Assembly (NCBI RefSeq): GCF_041080675.1
Contig: NZ_CP163520.1
Coordinates: forward strand, 3,968,001 to 4,032,000
Reading direction: 5' to 3'
DNA length: 64,000 nucleotides
Source of the DNA: Streptomyces sp. cg36
Lineage (GTDB): Bacteria > Actinomycetota > Actinomycetes > Streptomycetales > Streptomycetaceae
Shown here: piece by piece, positions 45,354 through 54,553 of the stretch
Layout: each line of letters opens with the position of its first letter
Position numbering within the stretch: position 1 is the first letter of the stretch
The notes under the pieces: generated by a model
What the model saw: only the letters and a program-made list of their open reading frames with translations
Told to the model about the DNA's origin: nothing
The model's database searches: none
Program-made: the position numbers and the translations under genes

Positions 45354-45806
45354 ATGAGCGATCTTGAGATAAGGCCCGCCGCGCCCCAGGACATCCCGGC
45401 GATCGTGGCGATGCTCGCCGATGACCCACTGGGTGCCCAGCGGGAGTCGCCGGACGACCTCGCCCCCTACCTCGCCGCCTTCGACCGGCTGGCCCGGGAC
45501 CCCCATCAGCATGTGGTGGTCGCCGTCCGCGACGAACAGGTCGTCGGCACGCTCCAGTTGACCGTGATCCCCGGTCTCTCCCGGCGCGGCGCCACCCGCT
45601 CGGTCATCGAAGGCGTACGCGTCCATTCCGATGAACGCGGCAGTGGCCTCGGCACCCGGCTCATTGAGTGGGCCGTCGCGGAATCCGGGCGCCTGGACTG
45701 CCAGTTGGTCCAGCTGACGTCGGACGCCACCAGGATCGACGCGCACCGCTTCTATGAGCGGCTCGGCTTCGAGGCATCGCATCTGGGGTTCAAGAAGGCC
45801 CTCTGA
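45354..45806 (+). CDS. GNAT N-acetyltransferase
   Basis: A 150-residue single-domain GNAT. The acetyl-CoA loop RGSGLGTRLIEWAV (about residues 97-110) and YERLGFEASHLGFKKAL at the C-terminus are typical. It is coupled to the MarR gene, which suggests the exporter-acetyltransferase pair deals with the same toxic compound; this is inference. A 14-bp hairpin overlaps its stop codon. Confidence 0.9.
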   Translation: MSDLEIRPAAPQDIPAIVAMLADDPLGAQRESPDDLAPYLAAFDRLARDPHQHVVVAVRDEQVVGTLQLTVIPGLSRRGATRSVIEGVRVHSDERGSGLGTRLIEWAVAESGRLDCQLVQLTSDATRIDAHRFYERLGFEASHLGFKKAL

Positions 45807-45827
45807 GCCGCCAGGCTCAGAGGGCCT
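45796..45827 (+). terminator. Hairpin overlapping the GNAT stop codon
   Basis: The perfect 14-bp arms AGGCCCTCTGAGCC (45796-45809) and its reverse complement (45814-45827) flank a GCCA loop. The 5' arm includes the last codons and the stop of the gene. Confidence 0.75.
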
Positions 45828-45850
45828 CACTGCCCACGCTCGCGGGACAC

Positions 45851-45935
45851 GTTTCACGTGAAACAAGGGTCATGCGGCAGGCCCTGGGGACAGAGCTCAA
45901 CGAAGTCATCGGGCCTGGCTTGTTTCACGTGAAAC
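45851..45935. other. parS: Pair of parS sites
   Basis: Perfect 14-mers at 45851-45864 and 45922-45935, 71 bp apart, lie between the converging GNAT and serine hydrolase genes. The second abuts the stop codon of the hydrolase gene. This is the widest spacing within any cluster in the window. Confidence 0.96.
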
Positions 45936-45936
45936 G

Positions 45937-47349
45937 TCAGACCCCGCGCCAGCCCTCGGGGTCGACACCTCCGGGCACCGCCTCGGCCGGGCCGTAAGGC
46001 TCCCGGGTGAAGACGAAGGACCCGAGGTCGAGATGGCTCACCGAGCCGTCCGGTCGGCGCACGGCCCGCAGGACCTCCCCCTGGTAATAGTCGTCGAGCC
46101 CCACCCAGTCGCCATCGGCACGGGGCTCGAACCTCGCCGCACGGCCCCGGCCGCGCAGCGGCTCCAGCGCCACCGTGCCATCGGCGTGCAGCCGCAGACC
46201 GTAGGAGTGCGTTCCCCAGTACCAGGGCCCGGTGAGCTCCAGTACCGCCGGATCCACCTCGGTCAGGGGCCGCCACGGCGCGGGAAGCCTCGGCTCGGCC
46301 TCGACGACGATCCGGACCAGGTCGGCCGCGACCGAGGCGGCTGCGCCCGAGGTGGAGTTGGCGAGCGCGACCGCCCCCACCCCGTCCTCCACGCTGATCC
46401 ACAGACCCGCGACGAAGCCCGGCAGCGAACCAGTGTGTCCAGTGAGGGTGCGATGGCCGTCCTGGCAGCTCAGCTGCATGCCCAGCCCGTATTCGTTCTG
46501 CCAGTCCCCCGCCTCGGGCGGGGCCGACGGCGTCCGCATCTCGCGCACGCTCGCGGCGCTCAGCACCCGGTCGTCTCCCACGGCGAGGAAGACGGCGAAA
46601 CGGCAGAGGTCCGCGGCCGTCGACCACAGCTGGCCCGCCGGAGCCATGATGCCGAGGTCCTCCGACGGCTCGGGCAGCAGGGCGTCCGCCCATGGGTGCA
46701 CCGCCCAGCCACCCGCGTGCGGGGCCACCGGCTGTGCGCTCGTCCTGGTCAGACCCAGCGGATCGAGGATCTCGCGCTGCAGAGCCTCCTCCCAGGGAAC
46801 GCCCCGTACGGCCTCGACCAGCGAACCGAGCAGGGTGTACCCCGGGTTGGAGTAGTGGTGCAGCCTGCCGACCGGATGCAGCAGCGGGCTCTCGCCCAGT
46901 ACGTCCGCGAGCTCGGGGCGCAGCGCCGCCGAACTCCGCTCCCACCAGGGCGCGGGCGTCTCGGCCGCCAACCCGGCGCTGTGGCTGAGGAGTTGGGCGA
47001 TGGTGACCTCGCCGACTCCGGTGCCGGGCAGGTGCTTCTCCAGCGGGTCGCCGAGGTCCAGCAGCCCCTCGTCCCGCAGCCGCATCACCAGTACGGCGGT
47101 GAAGGTCTTGGTGATCGAGCCGATGCGGTACTGCACATCGGCGTCCGGCCCATGGCCCTCGACGGAGGTGCGGGAGCCCGTCCAGACGATCCGGCCCTCG
47201 CGCACCACGGCGGCGACCAGCGAAGGCAGCCGCTGCTCGGACTGCGCCACGGCGAGGCGGTGGATCAGCGCACGTTCCGTACCGGGCAGGAGGTCGGCGG
47301 GGGCCGTGGTCATCGGCGGGGCGATCGGCACATACGGGGATGAAGTCAT
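45937..47349 (-). CDS. Serine beta-lactamase-like hydrolase (class C/EstB family)
   Basis: A 470-residue serine hydrolase. The nucleophile motif SITK (in YRIGSITKTFTA, about residue 85), YSN (HHYSNPGY) and HTGS (LTGHTGSLPG) match the penicillin-binding/beta-lactamase class C fold. The C-terminal third is a separate beta-rich domain. There is no clear signal peptide, so it may be a cytosolic esterase or D-amino peptidase. A -10-like TAGACC lies seven bases before the ATG at 47349, compatible with a leaderless transcript. Confidence 0.87.
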   Translation of the reverse strand: MTSSPYVPIAPPMTTAPADLLPGTERALIHRLAVAQSEQRLPSLVAAVVREGRIVWTGSRTSVEGHGPDADVQYRIGSITKTFTAVLVMRLRDEGLLDLGDPLEKHLPGTGVGEVTIAQLLSHSAGLAAETPAPWWERSSAALRPELADVLGESPLLHPVGRLHHYSNPGYTLLGSLVEAVRGVPWEEALQREILDPLGLTRTSAQPVAPHAGGWAVHPWADALLPEPSEDLGIMAPAGQLWSTAADLCRFAVFLAVGDDRVLSAASVREMRTPSAPPEAGDWQNEYGLGMQLSCQDGHRTLTGHTGSLPGFVAGLWISVEDGVGAVALANSTSGAAASVAADLVRIVVEAEPRLPAPWRPLTEVDPAVLELTGPWYWGTHSYGLRLHADGTVALEPLRGRGRAARFEPRADGDWVGLDDYYQGEVLRAVRRPDGSVSHLDLGSFVFTREPYGPAEAVPGGVDPEGWRGV

Positions 47350-47497
47350 GGCCCAAGGTCTATCCTCGCGCCCCATGGCCGTCGAGTGGTTTTCCCACGA
47401 CACACGGGAGACGACGCGGACACAGCGGTGCGGACCGCGCCGCGCGGCCCGCACATCGACGCCGGACACGCCTCAACTCACCTGCGGCTGAGGCGGA

Positions 47498-48985
47498 TCA
47501 GGTCTGCGCCATGTCGACGAAGCGCGAGTAGTGGCCCTGGAAGGCCACCGTGATCGTCGCCGTCGGACCGTTACGGTGCTTGGCCACGATCAGGTCCGCC
47601 TCGCCCGCTCGCGGGGACTCCTTCTCGTAGGCGTCCTCACGGTGCAGCAGGATGACCATGTCCGCGTCCTGCTCGATGGAGCCGGACTCACGCAGGTCGG
47701 AGACCATCGGCTTCTTGTCCGTGCGCTGCTCGGGGCCACGGTTCAGCTGGGAGAGCGCGATGACCGGGATCTCCAGCTCCTTGGCGAGCAGCTTGAGGTT
47801 TCGCGACATGTCCGAGACTTCCTGCTGGCGGCTCTCGGCGCGCTTGGAGCCGCCGGACTGCATCAGCTGGAGGTAGTCGATGACGACGAGCTTGAGGTCG
47901 TTGCGCTGCTTGAGCCGACGGCACTTGGCGCGGATCTCCATCATCGACAGGTTCGGGGAGTCGTCGATGTAGAGCGGGGCCTGGGAGACGTCCGGCATCC
48001 GGCGCGCGAGCCGGGTCCAGTCCTCGTCGGTCATGGTGCCGGAGCGCATGTGGTGCAGCGCGACCCGGGCCTCGGCCGACAGGAGGCGCATCGCGATCTC
48101 GTTGCGGCCCATTTCGAGGGAGAAGATCACGCTGGGCAGGTTGTGCTTGATGGAGCAGGCCCGTGCGAAGTCCAGTGCCAGCGTCGACTTACCCATGGCG
48201 GGACGGGCCGCGATGACGATCATCTGACCCGGGTGCAGACCGTTGGTGAGGGAGTCGAAGTCGGTGAAGCCGGTGGGCACACCGGTCATCTCACCGCTGC
48301 GGGAGCCGATCGCCTCGATCTCGTCGAGAGCGCCCTCCATGATGTCGCCGAGCGGCAGGTAGTCCTCGCTGGTGCGCTGCTCGGTGACGGCGTAGATCTC
48401 GGCCTGGGCGGAGTTGACGATCTCGTCGACGTCGCCGTCCGCCGCGTATCCCATCTGCGTGATCTTGGTTCCCGCCTCGACGAGACGGCGGAGCACGGCC
48501 CGCTCGTGGACGATCTCCGCGTAGTACGAGGCGTTGGCCGCGGTCGGGACCGACTGGACCAGGGTGTGCAGATACGAGGCGCCGCCGACGCGGGTGATCT
48601 CGCCGCGCTTGACCAGCTCGGCCGCCACGGTGATCGGGTCGGCCGGCTCGCCCTTCGCGTAGAGGTCGAGGATCGCCGTGTAGACCGTCTCGTGCGCCGG
48701 CCGGTAGAAGTCATGGCCCTTGATGATCTCCACGACGTCCGCGATGGCGTCCTTGGAGAGCAGCATGCCGCCGAGGACGGACTGCTCGGCGTCGATGTCC
48801 TGCGGGGGCACCCGCTCGAAGTTGGCCGAGCCGCCGCCGTCCCAGGACTCGCCGTCGCTGCCCCGGTCGTGCTGATCGTCGCGGCCTCGGCCCCGTCCAT
48901 CGGCTCGGCGGGGGCGGGAGACGGGCAGACGGTCACCCGGACCGCTGTCGGCCCAGGGGTCGTCCAAGGGCTCGGGAATACTCAC
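47498..48985 (-). CDS. dnaB: Replicative DNA helicase DnaB
   Basis: A 495-residue hexameric helicase that unwinds DNA at the replication fork. The N-terminal helical domain (PPQDIDAEQSVLGGMLLSKDAI, about 58-160) is followed by the RecA-like domain with Walker A ARPAMGKST near residue 262, SLEMGRNEIAMRLLS, and Walker B LVVIDYLQLM. An N-terminal Asp/Arg-rich extension of about 55 residues is typical for actinobacteria. No intein is present. It is monocistronic and divergent from the MATE gene across 424 bp. Confidence 0.97.
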   Translation of the reverse strand: MSIPEPLDDPWADSGPGDRLPVSRPRRADGRGRGRDDQHDRGSDGESWDGGGSANFERVPPQDIDAEQSVLGGMLLSKDAIADVVEIIKGHDFYRPAHETVYTAILDLYAKGEPADPITVAAELVKRGEITRVGGASYLHTLVQSVPTAANASYYAEIVHERAVLRRLVEAGTKITQMGYAADGDVDEIVNSAQAEIYAVTEQRTSEDYLPLGDIMEGALDEIEAIGSRSGEMTGVPTGFTDFDSLTNGLHPGQMIVIAARPAMGKSTLALDFARACSIKHNLPSVIFSLEMGRNEIAMRLLSAEARVALHHMRSGTMTDEDWTRLARRMPDVSQAPLYIDDSPNLSMMEIRAKCRRLKQRNDLKLVVIDYLQLMQSGGSKRAESRQQEVSDMSRNLKLLAKELEIPVIALSQLNRGPEQRTDKKPMVSDLRESGSIEQDADMVILLHREDAYEKESPRAGEADLIVAKHRNGPTATITVAFQGHYSRFVDMAQT

Positions 48986-49409
48986 CGGGCCACCTCCTCC
49001 CGTCCGCTCCGCGGACCTCGCCGTGCCACTCTGTTCTACGGCACGACACTGACAAAACGAGTCGCCCGACTCCGGTTCCGGCGCGTCGGGCGCCGGTCCA
49101 CGTTAGGCCCGTCGGCACCGTCAGCCAATCTGGTTATCCACAGGCCATGTGGACGACGGACCAGATGCTGTGGAGAACTCCGCAGAACCTGTGCACGGAC
49201 CGGGGGACAGCACTGTGGACAAAGTCATAGCCACCCCGCCAACACGGCTCTGACCTGGCATTTTTCCATCCACCGGCTGTGGGGGAGAAAAACTTTCCCA
49301 GCTGGCCCAAGATCACGACAAACGGCGCACAGCCGAACCGCACGCCGGTTCCAAGGTAAGGATCAATAACCCATTGCATCTCTTACCTGTGGAAGATTAG
49401 ATTGAGTTC
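48986..49409. other. dnaB-MATE divergent intergenic region (424 bp) with DnaA-box-like sites
   Basis: There is no supported coding sequence here. DnaA-box-like TTATCCACA (49134-49142) and TGTGGACAA (49214-49222) occur, with near-matches CTGTGGAGA and CTGTGGAAG. The right end holds the MATE promoter. The region drives dnaB leftward and the MATE gene rightward. DnaA control of dnaB is a plausible inference. Confidence 0.55.
49374..49403 (+). promoter_or_regulatory. Promoter of a probably leaderless MATE mRNA
   Basis: -35 TTGCAT (49374-49379) and -10 TAGATT (49398-49403) are separated by 18 bases. The ATG at 49410 begins six bases after the -10, and no Shine-Dalgarno exists, so transcription probably starts at the start codon. 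Confidence 0.55.
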
Positions 49410-50747
49410 ATGACACAGGCCCCAGCGGCACCGCGGAACATCCGTCGCCGGCACGACCGAGAGATCGTCTCACTCGCCGTGCCCGCGTTCGGCGCGCTCG
49501 TCGCCGAGCCGCTCTTCGTCATGGCCGACAGCGCCATCGTCGGCCACCTCGGCACCCCGCAGCTGGCCGGTCTGGGCATCGCCGCGGCGCTCCTCACCAC
49601 CGCCGTGAGCGTGTTCGTCTTCCTCGCCTATGCCACCACGGCAGCCGTCGCCCGGCGCGTCGGCGCCGGTGACCTCCAGGCGGCCATCCGTCAGGGCATG
49701 GACGGCATCTGGCTCGCCCTGCTGCTCGGCGCGGCCGTCATCGCCGTCGTCCTGCCCGCCGCCCCGTGGTTCATCGACCTCTTCGGCGCCTCGGAGAACG
49801 CCGCGCCGTACGCCGTCACCTATCTGCGCATCTCCGCCCTCGGCATCCCCGCCATGCTCATGGTGCTCGCTGCCACCGGCATCCTGCGCGGCCTCCAGGA
49901 CACCAGGACCCCGCTCTACGTGGCCGTCGGCGGCTTCACACTGAACGCCGGACTGAACGCCGGCCTCGTCTACGGGGCGGGGCTCGGCATCGCGGGCTCC
50001 GCCTGGGGCACTGTGATCGCCCAGTTCGCGATGGCGGCCGTCTACCTCTGGGTGGTCGTCCGGGGAGCCCGGCGCCACGGCGCCTCACTGCGGCCCGACG
50101 CGGCGGGCATACGGGCCAGCGCCCAGGCGGGCGTCCCGCTGCTGGTCCGTACGCTCTCGCTCCGGGCCATCCTCATGATCGCCACCGCGGTCGCGGCCCG
50201 GCTGGGCGACGCCGACATAGCCGCCCACCAGATCATCCTGTCCCTGTGGACCCTGATGGCCTTCGCCCTCGACGCCATCGCCATCGCCGGGCAGGCCATC
50301 ATCGCCAGATATCTGGGCGCCGGGGACACCGAGGGCGCCCGGCAAGCCTGCCGCCGCATGGTGGAGTGGGGAATCGCCGCGGGAGTGGTGCTCGGGCTGT
50401 TGATCGCCGTTGCCCGGCCGCTGTTCGTCCCGCTCTTCACCGGCGACCAGGCCGTCCATGACACCCTGCTGCCCGCTCTGCTGGTGGTGGCGCTCTCCCA
50501 GCCGATCTCCGGGATCGTCTTCGTCCTCGACGGCGTGCTGATGGGAGCGGGAGACGGCCCCTATCTGGCCTGGGCGATGCTCGTCACCCTTGCCTGCTTC
50601 ACCCCGGTGGCACTGCTGGTGCCCGCGTTCGGCGGCGGGCTCACGGCGCTGTGGTGGGCGATGACCCTCATGATGGCCGTCCGGATGCTCACCGTGTGGC
50701 TCCGCGCCCGTTCAGGGCGCTGGCTGGTGACCGGCGCGACGCGCTGA
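49410..50747 (+). CDS. MATE-family (DinF-like) efflux protein
   Basis: A 445-residue, 12-helix multidrug/oligosaccharidyl-lipid exporter. The two halves show the repeated MATE pattern, with LAVPAFGALVAEPLFVMADSAIVGHLG near the N-terminus and QAGVPLLVRTLSLRAILMIATAVAARLGDADIAAHQI in the second half. This resembles DinF-type proteins that use H+ or Na+ gradients. It is monocistronic and convergent with the ribosomal operon. The substrate is unknown. Confidence 0.93.
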   Translation: MTQAPAAPRNIRRRHDREIVSLAVPAFGALVAEPLFVMADSAIVGHLGTPQLAGLGIAAALLTTAVSVFVFLAYATTAAVARRVGAGDLQAAIRQGMDGIWLALLLGAAVIAVVLPAAPWFIDLFGASENAAPYAVTYLRISALGIPAMLMVLAATGILRGLQDTRTPLYVAVGGFTLNAGLNAGLVYGAGLGIAGSAWGTVIAQFAMAAVYLWVVVRGARRHGASLRPDAAGIRASAQAGVPLLVRTLSLRAILMIATAVAARLGDADIAAHQIILSLWTLMAFALDAIAIAGQAIIARYLGAGDTEGARQACRRMVEWGIAAGVVLGLLIAVARPLFVPLFTGDQAVHDTLLPALLVVALSQPISGIVFVLDGVLMGAGDGPYLAWAMLVTLACFTPVALLVPAFGGGLTALWWAMTLMMAVRMLTVWLRARSGRWLVTGATR

Positions 50748-50822
50748 GCGCGGTCCAGGCAGCCACACCTCGTACGAGAGGTCCACGCCCCGCAGCGACG
50801 CCCCTGCGGGGCCTCGGCGCAT

Positions 50823-50872
50823 GTTTCACGTGAAACATGGCCTGCCACTGACCGCGGTGTTTCACGTGAAAC
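50823..50872. other. parS: Pair of parS sites
   Basis: Perfect 14-mers at 50823-50836 and 50859-50872, 36 bp apart, lie between the MATE stop and the rplI terminator. This convergent gap contains no promoter. Confidence 0.96.
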
Positions 50873-50894
50873 ACCGCAGTCGCCGCCCACGGCA

Positions 50895-50924
50895 AAGGGC
50901 CGCACCCCGGAGGGTGCGGCCCTT
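50895..50924. terminator. Terminator of the rpsF-ssb-rpsR-rplI operon
   Basis: The perfect 12-bp arms AAGGGCCGCACC (50895-50906) and its reverse complement (50913-50924) flank a CCGGAG loop, about 25 bases beyond the rplI stop. It probably also stops MATE transcription from the other side. Confidence 0.85.
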
Positions 50925-50948
50925 CACATGCTCTGCTGAGCGCTTCGC

Positions 50949-51395
50949 TTAGGCGGCGATGACCTCGACGCCAAGCTTCGCGACAACGTCGGCGTGCAGA
51001 CGCACGGACACCTGGTGCGCGCCCAGGGTCTTGATCGGCGAGCCGAGCTCGACACGACGCTTGTCCACGTCCGGGCCACCGGCAGCCTTGATCGCCGCAG
51101 CGACGTCGGACTGGGTGACGGAGCCGAAGAGACGACCGGCGTCGCCGGAGCGAACGGCCAGACGGACCTTCACGCCCTCCAGGCGAGCCTTGACCTCGTT
51201 GGCCTGCTCGATGGTGGCGATCTCGTGGATCTTGCGAGCGCGACGGATCTGCTCGACGTCCTTCTCGCCGCCCTTGGTCCAGCGGATCGCGAAACCGCGC
51301 GGGACCAGGTAGTTGCGAGCGTAGCCGTCCTTGACGTCGACAACGTCGCCAGCGGCACCGAGGCCGGAGACCTCGTGGGTGAGGATGATCTTCAT
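50949..51395 (-). CDS. rplI: 50S ribosomal protein L9
   Basis: A 148-residue L9 that bridges the 50S L1 stalk region. The N-terminal RNA-binding domain ([36 protein letters not shown]), a long central helix and the C-terminal domain are all present. AGGGTGACC precedes the ATG. Last gene of the rpsF-ssb-rpsR-rplI operon. Confidence 0.98.
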   Translation of the reverse strand: MKIILTHEVSGLGAAGDVVDVKDGYARNYLVPRGFAIRWTKGGEKDVEQIRRARKIHEIATIEQANEVKARLEGVKVRLAVRSGDAGRLFGSVTQSDVAAAIKAAGGPDVDKRRVELGSPIKTLGAHQVSVRLHADVVAKLGVEVIAA

Positions 51396-51413
51396 TTTTC
51401 GGTCACCCTTCCC

Positions 51414-51650
51414 TTATCGCGCGGTGGACGTGTAGGGCAGCAGCGCCATCTCACGGCTGTTCTTGACGGCCGTGGCGACGTCACGCTGGTGCTGCGTGCA
51501 GTTGCCGGTCACGCGGCGGGCACGGATCTTGCCGCGGTCGGAAATGAACTTCCGCAGCATGTTCGTGTCCTTGTAGTCCACGTAAGCGGTCTTGTCCTTG
51601 CAGAAAGCGCAGACCTTCTTCTTAGGCTTGCGCACAGGCGGCTTCGCCAT
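51414..51650 (-). CDS. rpsR: 30S ribosomal protein S18
   Basis: A 78-residue S18. The KVCAFCKDK pair of cysteines plus a further Cys in [12 protein letters not shown] shows the zinc-containing form rather than the zinc-independent paralogue used under zinc starvation. It forms a heterodimer with S6 on the 30S platform. It lies 43 bp after ssb and 18 bp before rplI. Confidence 0.98.
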   Translation of the reverse strand: MAKPPVRKPKKKVCAFCKDKTAYVDYKDTNMLRKFISDRGKIRARRVTGNCTQHQRDVATAVKNSREMALLPYTSTAR

Positions 51651-51693
51651 GGTGTTTCTCCTGTGTGATCAAGAAGTGGGGGTACGGGCTGCC

Positions 51694-52284
51694 CTAGAAG
51701 GGCGGCTCGTCCGAGTAGCCGCCGCCGGAGCCGCCGGAGCTTCCGCCCCAGCCGCCACCGCCGCCACCCTGCTGCTGGCCACCGCCGGCCGGCGCACTGG
51801 AAGCCCACGGGTCGTCGGCGGGAGCGCCGCCACCCTGCGGGCCGCCGCTGGGAGCTCCGCCCCAGTTGCCGCCGCCCTGCTGCTGGCCACCGCCGCCGTA
51901 GCCGCCCTGGCCGCCTCGACCGGTGGTCTTGGTGACCTTGGCCGTGGCGTTCTTGAGGCTGGGGCCGACTTCCTCGACGTCCAGCTCGAAGACCGTGCGC
52001 TTGACGCCCTCGCGGTCCTCGTACGACCGCTGCCTCAGCCGGCCCTGCACGACGACGCGCATGCCTCGCTGAAGCGACTCGGCGACGTTCTCCGCCGCCT
52101 GACGCCAGACCGAGCAGGTCAGGAAGAGGCTTTCGCCGTCCTTCCACTCATTGGTCTGACGGTCGAAGGTGCGGGGGGTCGACGCGACACGGAACTTCGC
52201 GACGGCCGCACCGGACGGGGTGAAGCGCAGCTCGGGGTCGTCGACGAGATTGCCGACGACCGTGATGACGGTCTCGCCTGCCAT
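51694..52284 (-). CDS. ssb: Single-stranded DNA-binding protein
   Basis: A 196-residue SSB. The OB-fold ([35 protein letters not shown], about 1-115) precedes a long Gly/Gln-rich flexible linker and the acidic tip YSDEPPF, which recruits partner proteins (an actinobacterial variant of DDDIPF). It sits between rpsF and rpsR, the classical arrangement. Confidence 0.97.
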   Translation of the reverse strand: MAGETVITVVGNLVDDPELRFTPSGAAVAKFRVASTPRTFDRQTNEWKDGESLFLTCSVWRQAAENVAESLQRGMRVVVQGRLRQRSYEDREGVKRTVFELDVEEVGPSLKNATAKVTKTTGRGGQGGYGGGGQQQGGGNWGGAPSGGPQGGGAPADDPWASSAPAGGGQQQGGGGGGWGGSSGGSGGGYSDEPPF

Positions 52285-52359
52285 GGGTGAACCTCTCGGC
52301 GGGGATTGCTGCTGGCTGCTGTGTTGCTACTCGGAACCCGATGACTTCTGAGCGGAAGC

Positions 52360-52650
52360 TCAGTGGGTCTCGGGACGGAGGACCTTGGTCCGGAGGACCG
52401 ACTCGTTCAGGTTCATCTGACGGTCGAGCTCCTTGACGACCGCAGGCTCGGCCTGGAGGTCGATGACCGTGTAGATGCCCTCGGGCTTCTTCTTGATCTC
52501 GTAGGAGAGACGACGACGGCCCCAGGTGTCGACCTTCTCGACCTTTCCGTTGCCCTCACGGACGACGGAGAGGAAGTTCTCGATCAGGGGGGAGACAGCG
52601 CGCTCCTCCAGATCGGGGTCGAGGATGACCATCACCTCGTAGTGACGCAT
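52360..52650 (-). CDS. rpsF: 30S ribosomal protein S6
   Basis: A 96-residue S6. The ferredoxin-like fold begins [19 protein letters not shown], followed by [36 protein letters not shown] precedes the ATG at 52650, an unusually strong ribosome-binding site fitting a highly expressed operon. First gene of rpsF-ssb-rpsR-rplI; the 271-bp region upstream holds its promoter. Confidence 0.98.
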   Translation of the reverse strand: MRHYEVMVILDPDLEERAVSPLIENFLSVVREGNGKVEKVDTWGRRRLSYEIKKKPEGIYTVIDLQAEPAVVKELDRQMNLNESVLRTKVLRPETH

Positions 52651-52921
52651 GTGGAACCCACCTCCTTTGGACTCAGCGGCCACGGTCGTTCCGTGGCAGG
52701 AGGGTCGTGATGCGTACGCAACGGTATCCGCCGCCACTGACAATCCCGCTCGGAAGGAGAGGGAGTGCGTCCTGGGCAGGGCAGACACCGGTGCAGACCG
52801 TACAGAGTACCTGCACACCCGCTTCCGGTTGAAATCCGGCGGTCAGGGGACGCAATCTGTACACATCGGGTGTGCGCGGCGCTACCCTTCGCCGCGTTCC
52901 GCTTCCGCCAGGAGGTGCCCC

Positions 52922-53242
52922 ATGGCACAGGCAATGCGATCGAACTCGTCCGTCGTCTCCCTCTTCGCCACCGACGGCAAGCCCCATCCCCTCCAGGACG
53001 CCTTCATGGCGGTGACCGTCGTGCTCGGCGCGCTGGCGTTCACCACCTCGTTCTTCCACAATCTGCACCTGCTCAGCTCGTGGGCGGGCCTCGTCGGGAT
53101 CCTCACCGGGGCGTACGGGCAGTTCATCTCGGAGACGACCCGGGAGCGGTTCCTGCTGATCCTCGGGCTCGGTGCCTCTGCCATCGGCTTCTTCCTTGGC
53201 ATGGCCCACGGCGGCCTCTTCGGCGGTGTCGTCGGCGGCTGA
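52922..53242 (+). CDS. Small membrane protein of unknown function
   Basis: A 106-residue protein with a hydrophilic N-terminus and three or four transmembrane helices (FMAVTVVLGALAFTTSFF; WAGLVGILTGAYGQFI; FLLILGLGASAIGFFLGMA), ending in a Gly-rich tail. A canonical GGAGGT lies 5-6 bases before the ATG. No recognised family. It lies between the ribosomal operon and femX on the opposite strand from rpsF. Confidence 0.8.
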   Translation: MAQAMRSNSSVVSLFATDGKPHPLQDAFMAVTVVLGALAFTTSFFHNLHLLSSWAGLVGILTGAYGQFISETTRERFLLILGLGASAIGFFLGMAHGGLFGGVVGG

Positions 53243-53366
53243 GAGCACCCCGTACCGACCCAGGGTCCGTACAGCCATCCGGGGCGCTCCCCGGGCGCAG
53301 TAGGCTTCGGCGCGAGAGCCGGAGCCCCTGTACCCATGGGGACACACCTGCCGAGGAGCGCCCCGC

Positions 53367-54485
53367 ATGAGCCTGACCCTGAGGACCATCAGCCGAGAGC
53401 AGCATCTGGCGTACATCCAGAGCCTGCCCGCGGCGAGCCACTGCCAGGTCCCGGCGTGGGCTGATGTGAAGACCGAATGGCGCTCGGAGAACCTCGGCTG
53501 GTTCGACAAGAACGGCCAGATGGTCGGTGCCGGTCTGGTGCTCTACCGCCAGCTGCCGAAGATCAAGCGCTACCTCGCCTACCTCCCCGAGGGTCCGGTC
53601 ATCAACTGGTACGCCCCGAACCTCGAGGACTGGCTGCAGCCGATGCTGGCGCACCTCAAGCACCAGGGCGCCTTCTCCGTGAAGATGGGTCCGCCCGTCG
53701 TCATCCGGCGCTGGGACTCGGCCGCCATCAAGTCCGGCATCCAGGACCCGGACGTCAAGCGTCTGCGGGACGTCGAGGCCACCCACATCGAGCCGCGTGC
53801 CTTCGAAGTCGCCGACCGGCTGCGGAAGATGGGCTGGCAGCAGGGCGAGGACGGCGGCGCGGGCTTCGGCGACGTGCAGCCGCGCTACGTCTTCCAGGTG
53901 CCGCTCGCCAACCGCTCGCTGGACGACGTCCTCAAGGGCTTCAACCAGCTGTGGCGCCGCAACATCAAGAAGGCCGAGAAGGCCGGCGTCGAGGTCGTCC
54001 AGGGCGGCTACCACGACCTTGAGGAGTGGCAGCGGCTGTACGAGATCACCGCTGTCCGTGACCACTTCCGGCCGCGCCCGCTCTCGTACTTCCAGCGCAT
54101 GTGGACGGTCCTCAACAACGAGGACCCCAACCGGATGCGGCTCTACTTCGCCCGGCACAACGGGGTGAACCTGTCGGCGGCGACGATGCTCGTCGTCGGG
54201 GGCCACGTCTGGTACTCCTACGGCGCCTCCGACAACATCGGCCGCGAGGTCCGGCCCTCGAACGCGATGCAGTGGCGGATGCTGCGCGACGCGTACGCCA
54301 TGGGCGCGACCGTCTACGACCTGCGCGGCATCTCCGACTCGCTCGACGAGACCGACCACCTCTTCGGCCTCATCCAGTTCAAGGTGGGCACCGGCGGCGA
54401 AGCCGTCGAGTACGTCGGTGAGTGGGACTTCCCGCTGAACAAGCTGCTGCACAAGGCCCTCGACATCTACATGTCGCGTCGCTGA
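53367..54485 (+). CDS. femX: FemX-type lipid II aminoacyltransferase
   Basis: A 372-residue FemABX protein that adds the first branch residue (glycine in Streptomyces) to the LL-diaminopimelate of lipid II using aminoacyl-tRNA. Two GNAT-like subdomains are present, with QVPAWADVKTEWRSENLGWF near the start and the conserved YGASDNIGREVRPSNAMQWRMLRDAYAMGATVYDLRGI in the second. It lies 68 bp upstream of the alanine-racemase-like gene on the same strand; the pair is conserved from memory of the S. coelicolor locus. Confidence 0.92.
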   Translation: MSLTLRTISREQHLAYIQSLPAASHCQVPAWADVKTEWRSENLGWFDKNGQMVGAGLVLYRQLPKIKRYLAYLPEGPVINWYAPNLEDWLQPMLAHLKHQGAFSVKMGPPVVIRRWDSAAIKSGIQDPDVKRLRDVEATHIEPRAFEVADRLRKMGWQQGEDGGAGFGDVQPRYVFQVPLANRSLDDVLKGFNQLWRRNIKKAEKAGVEVVQGGYHDLEEWQRLYEITAVRDHFRPRPLSYFQRMWTVLNNEDPNRMRLYFARHNGVNLSAATMLVVGGHVWYSYGASDNIGREVRPSNAMQWRMLRDAYAMGATVYDLRGISDSLDETDHLFGLIQFKVGTGGEAVEYVGEWDFPLNKLLHKALDIYMSRR

Positions 54486-54553
54486 TGGTTGCTTGATTCC
54501 GTCTCTCATACCTCTGATACACCGCAGCCACCAGAAAGGTTCCGGATCCGGCC

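Noticed and set aside
47531..49369. 612-residue plus-strand frame opposite dnaB
   Set aside because: Shadow of dnaB that then runs into the intergenic DnaA-box region; no start signal.
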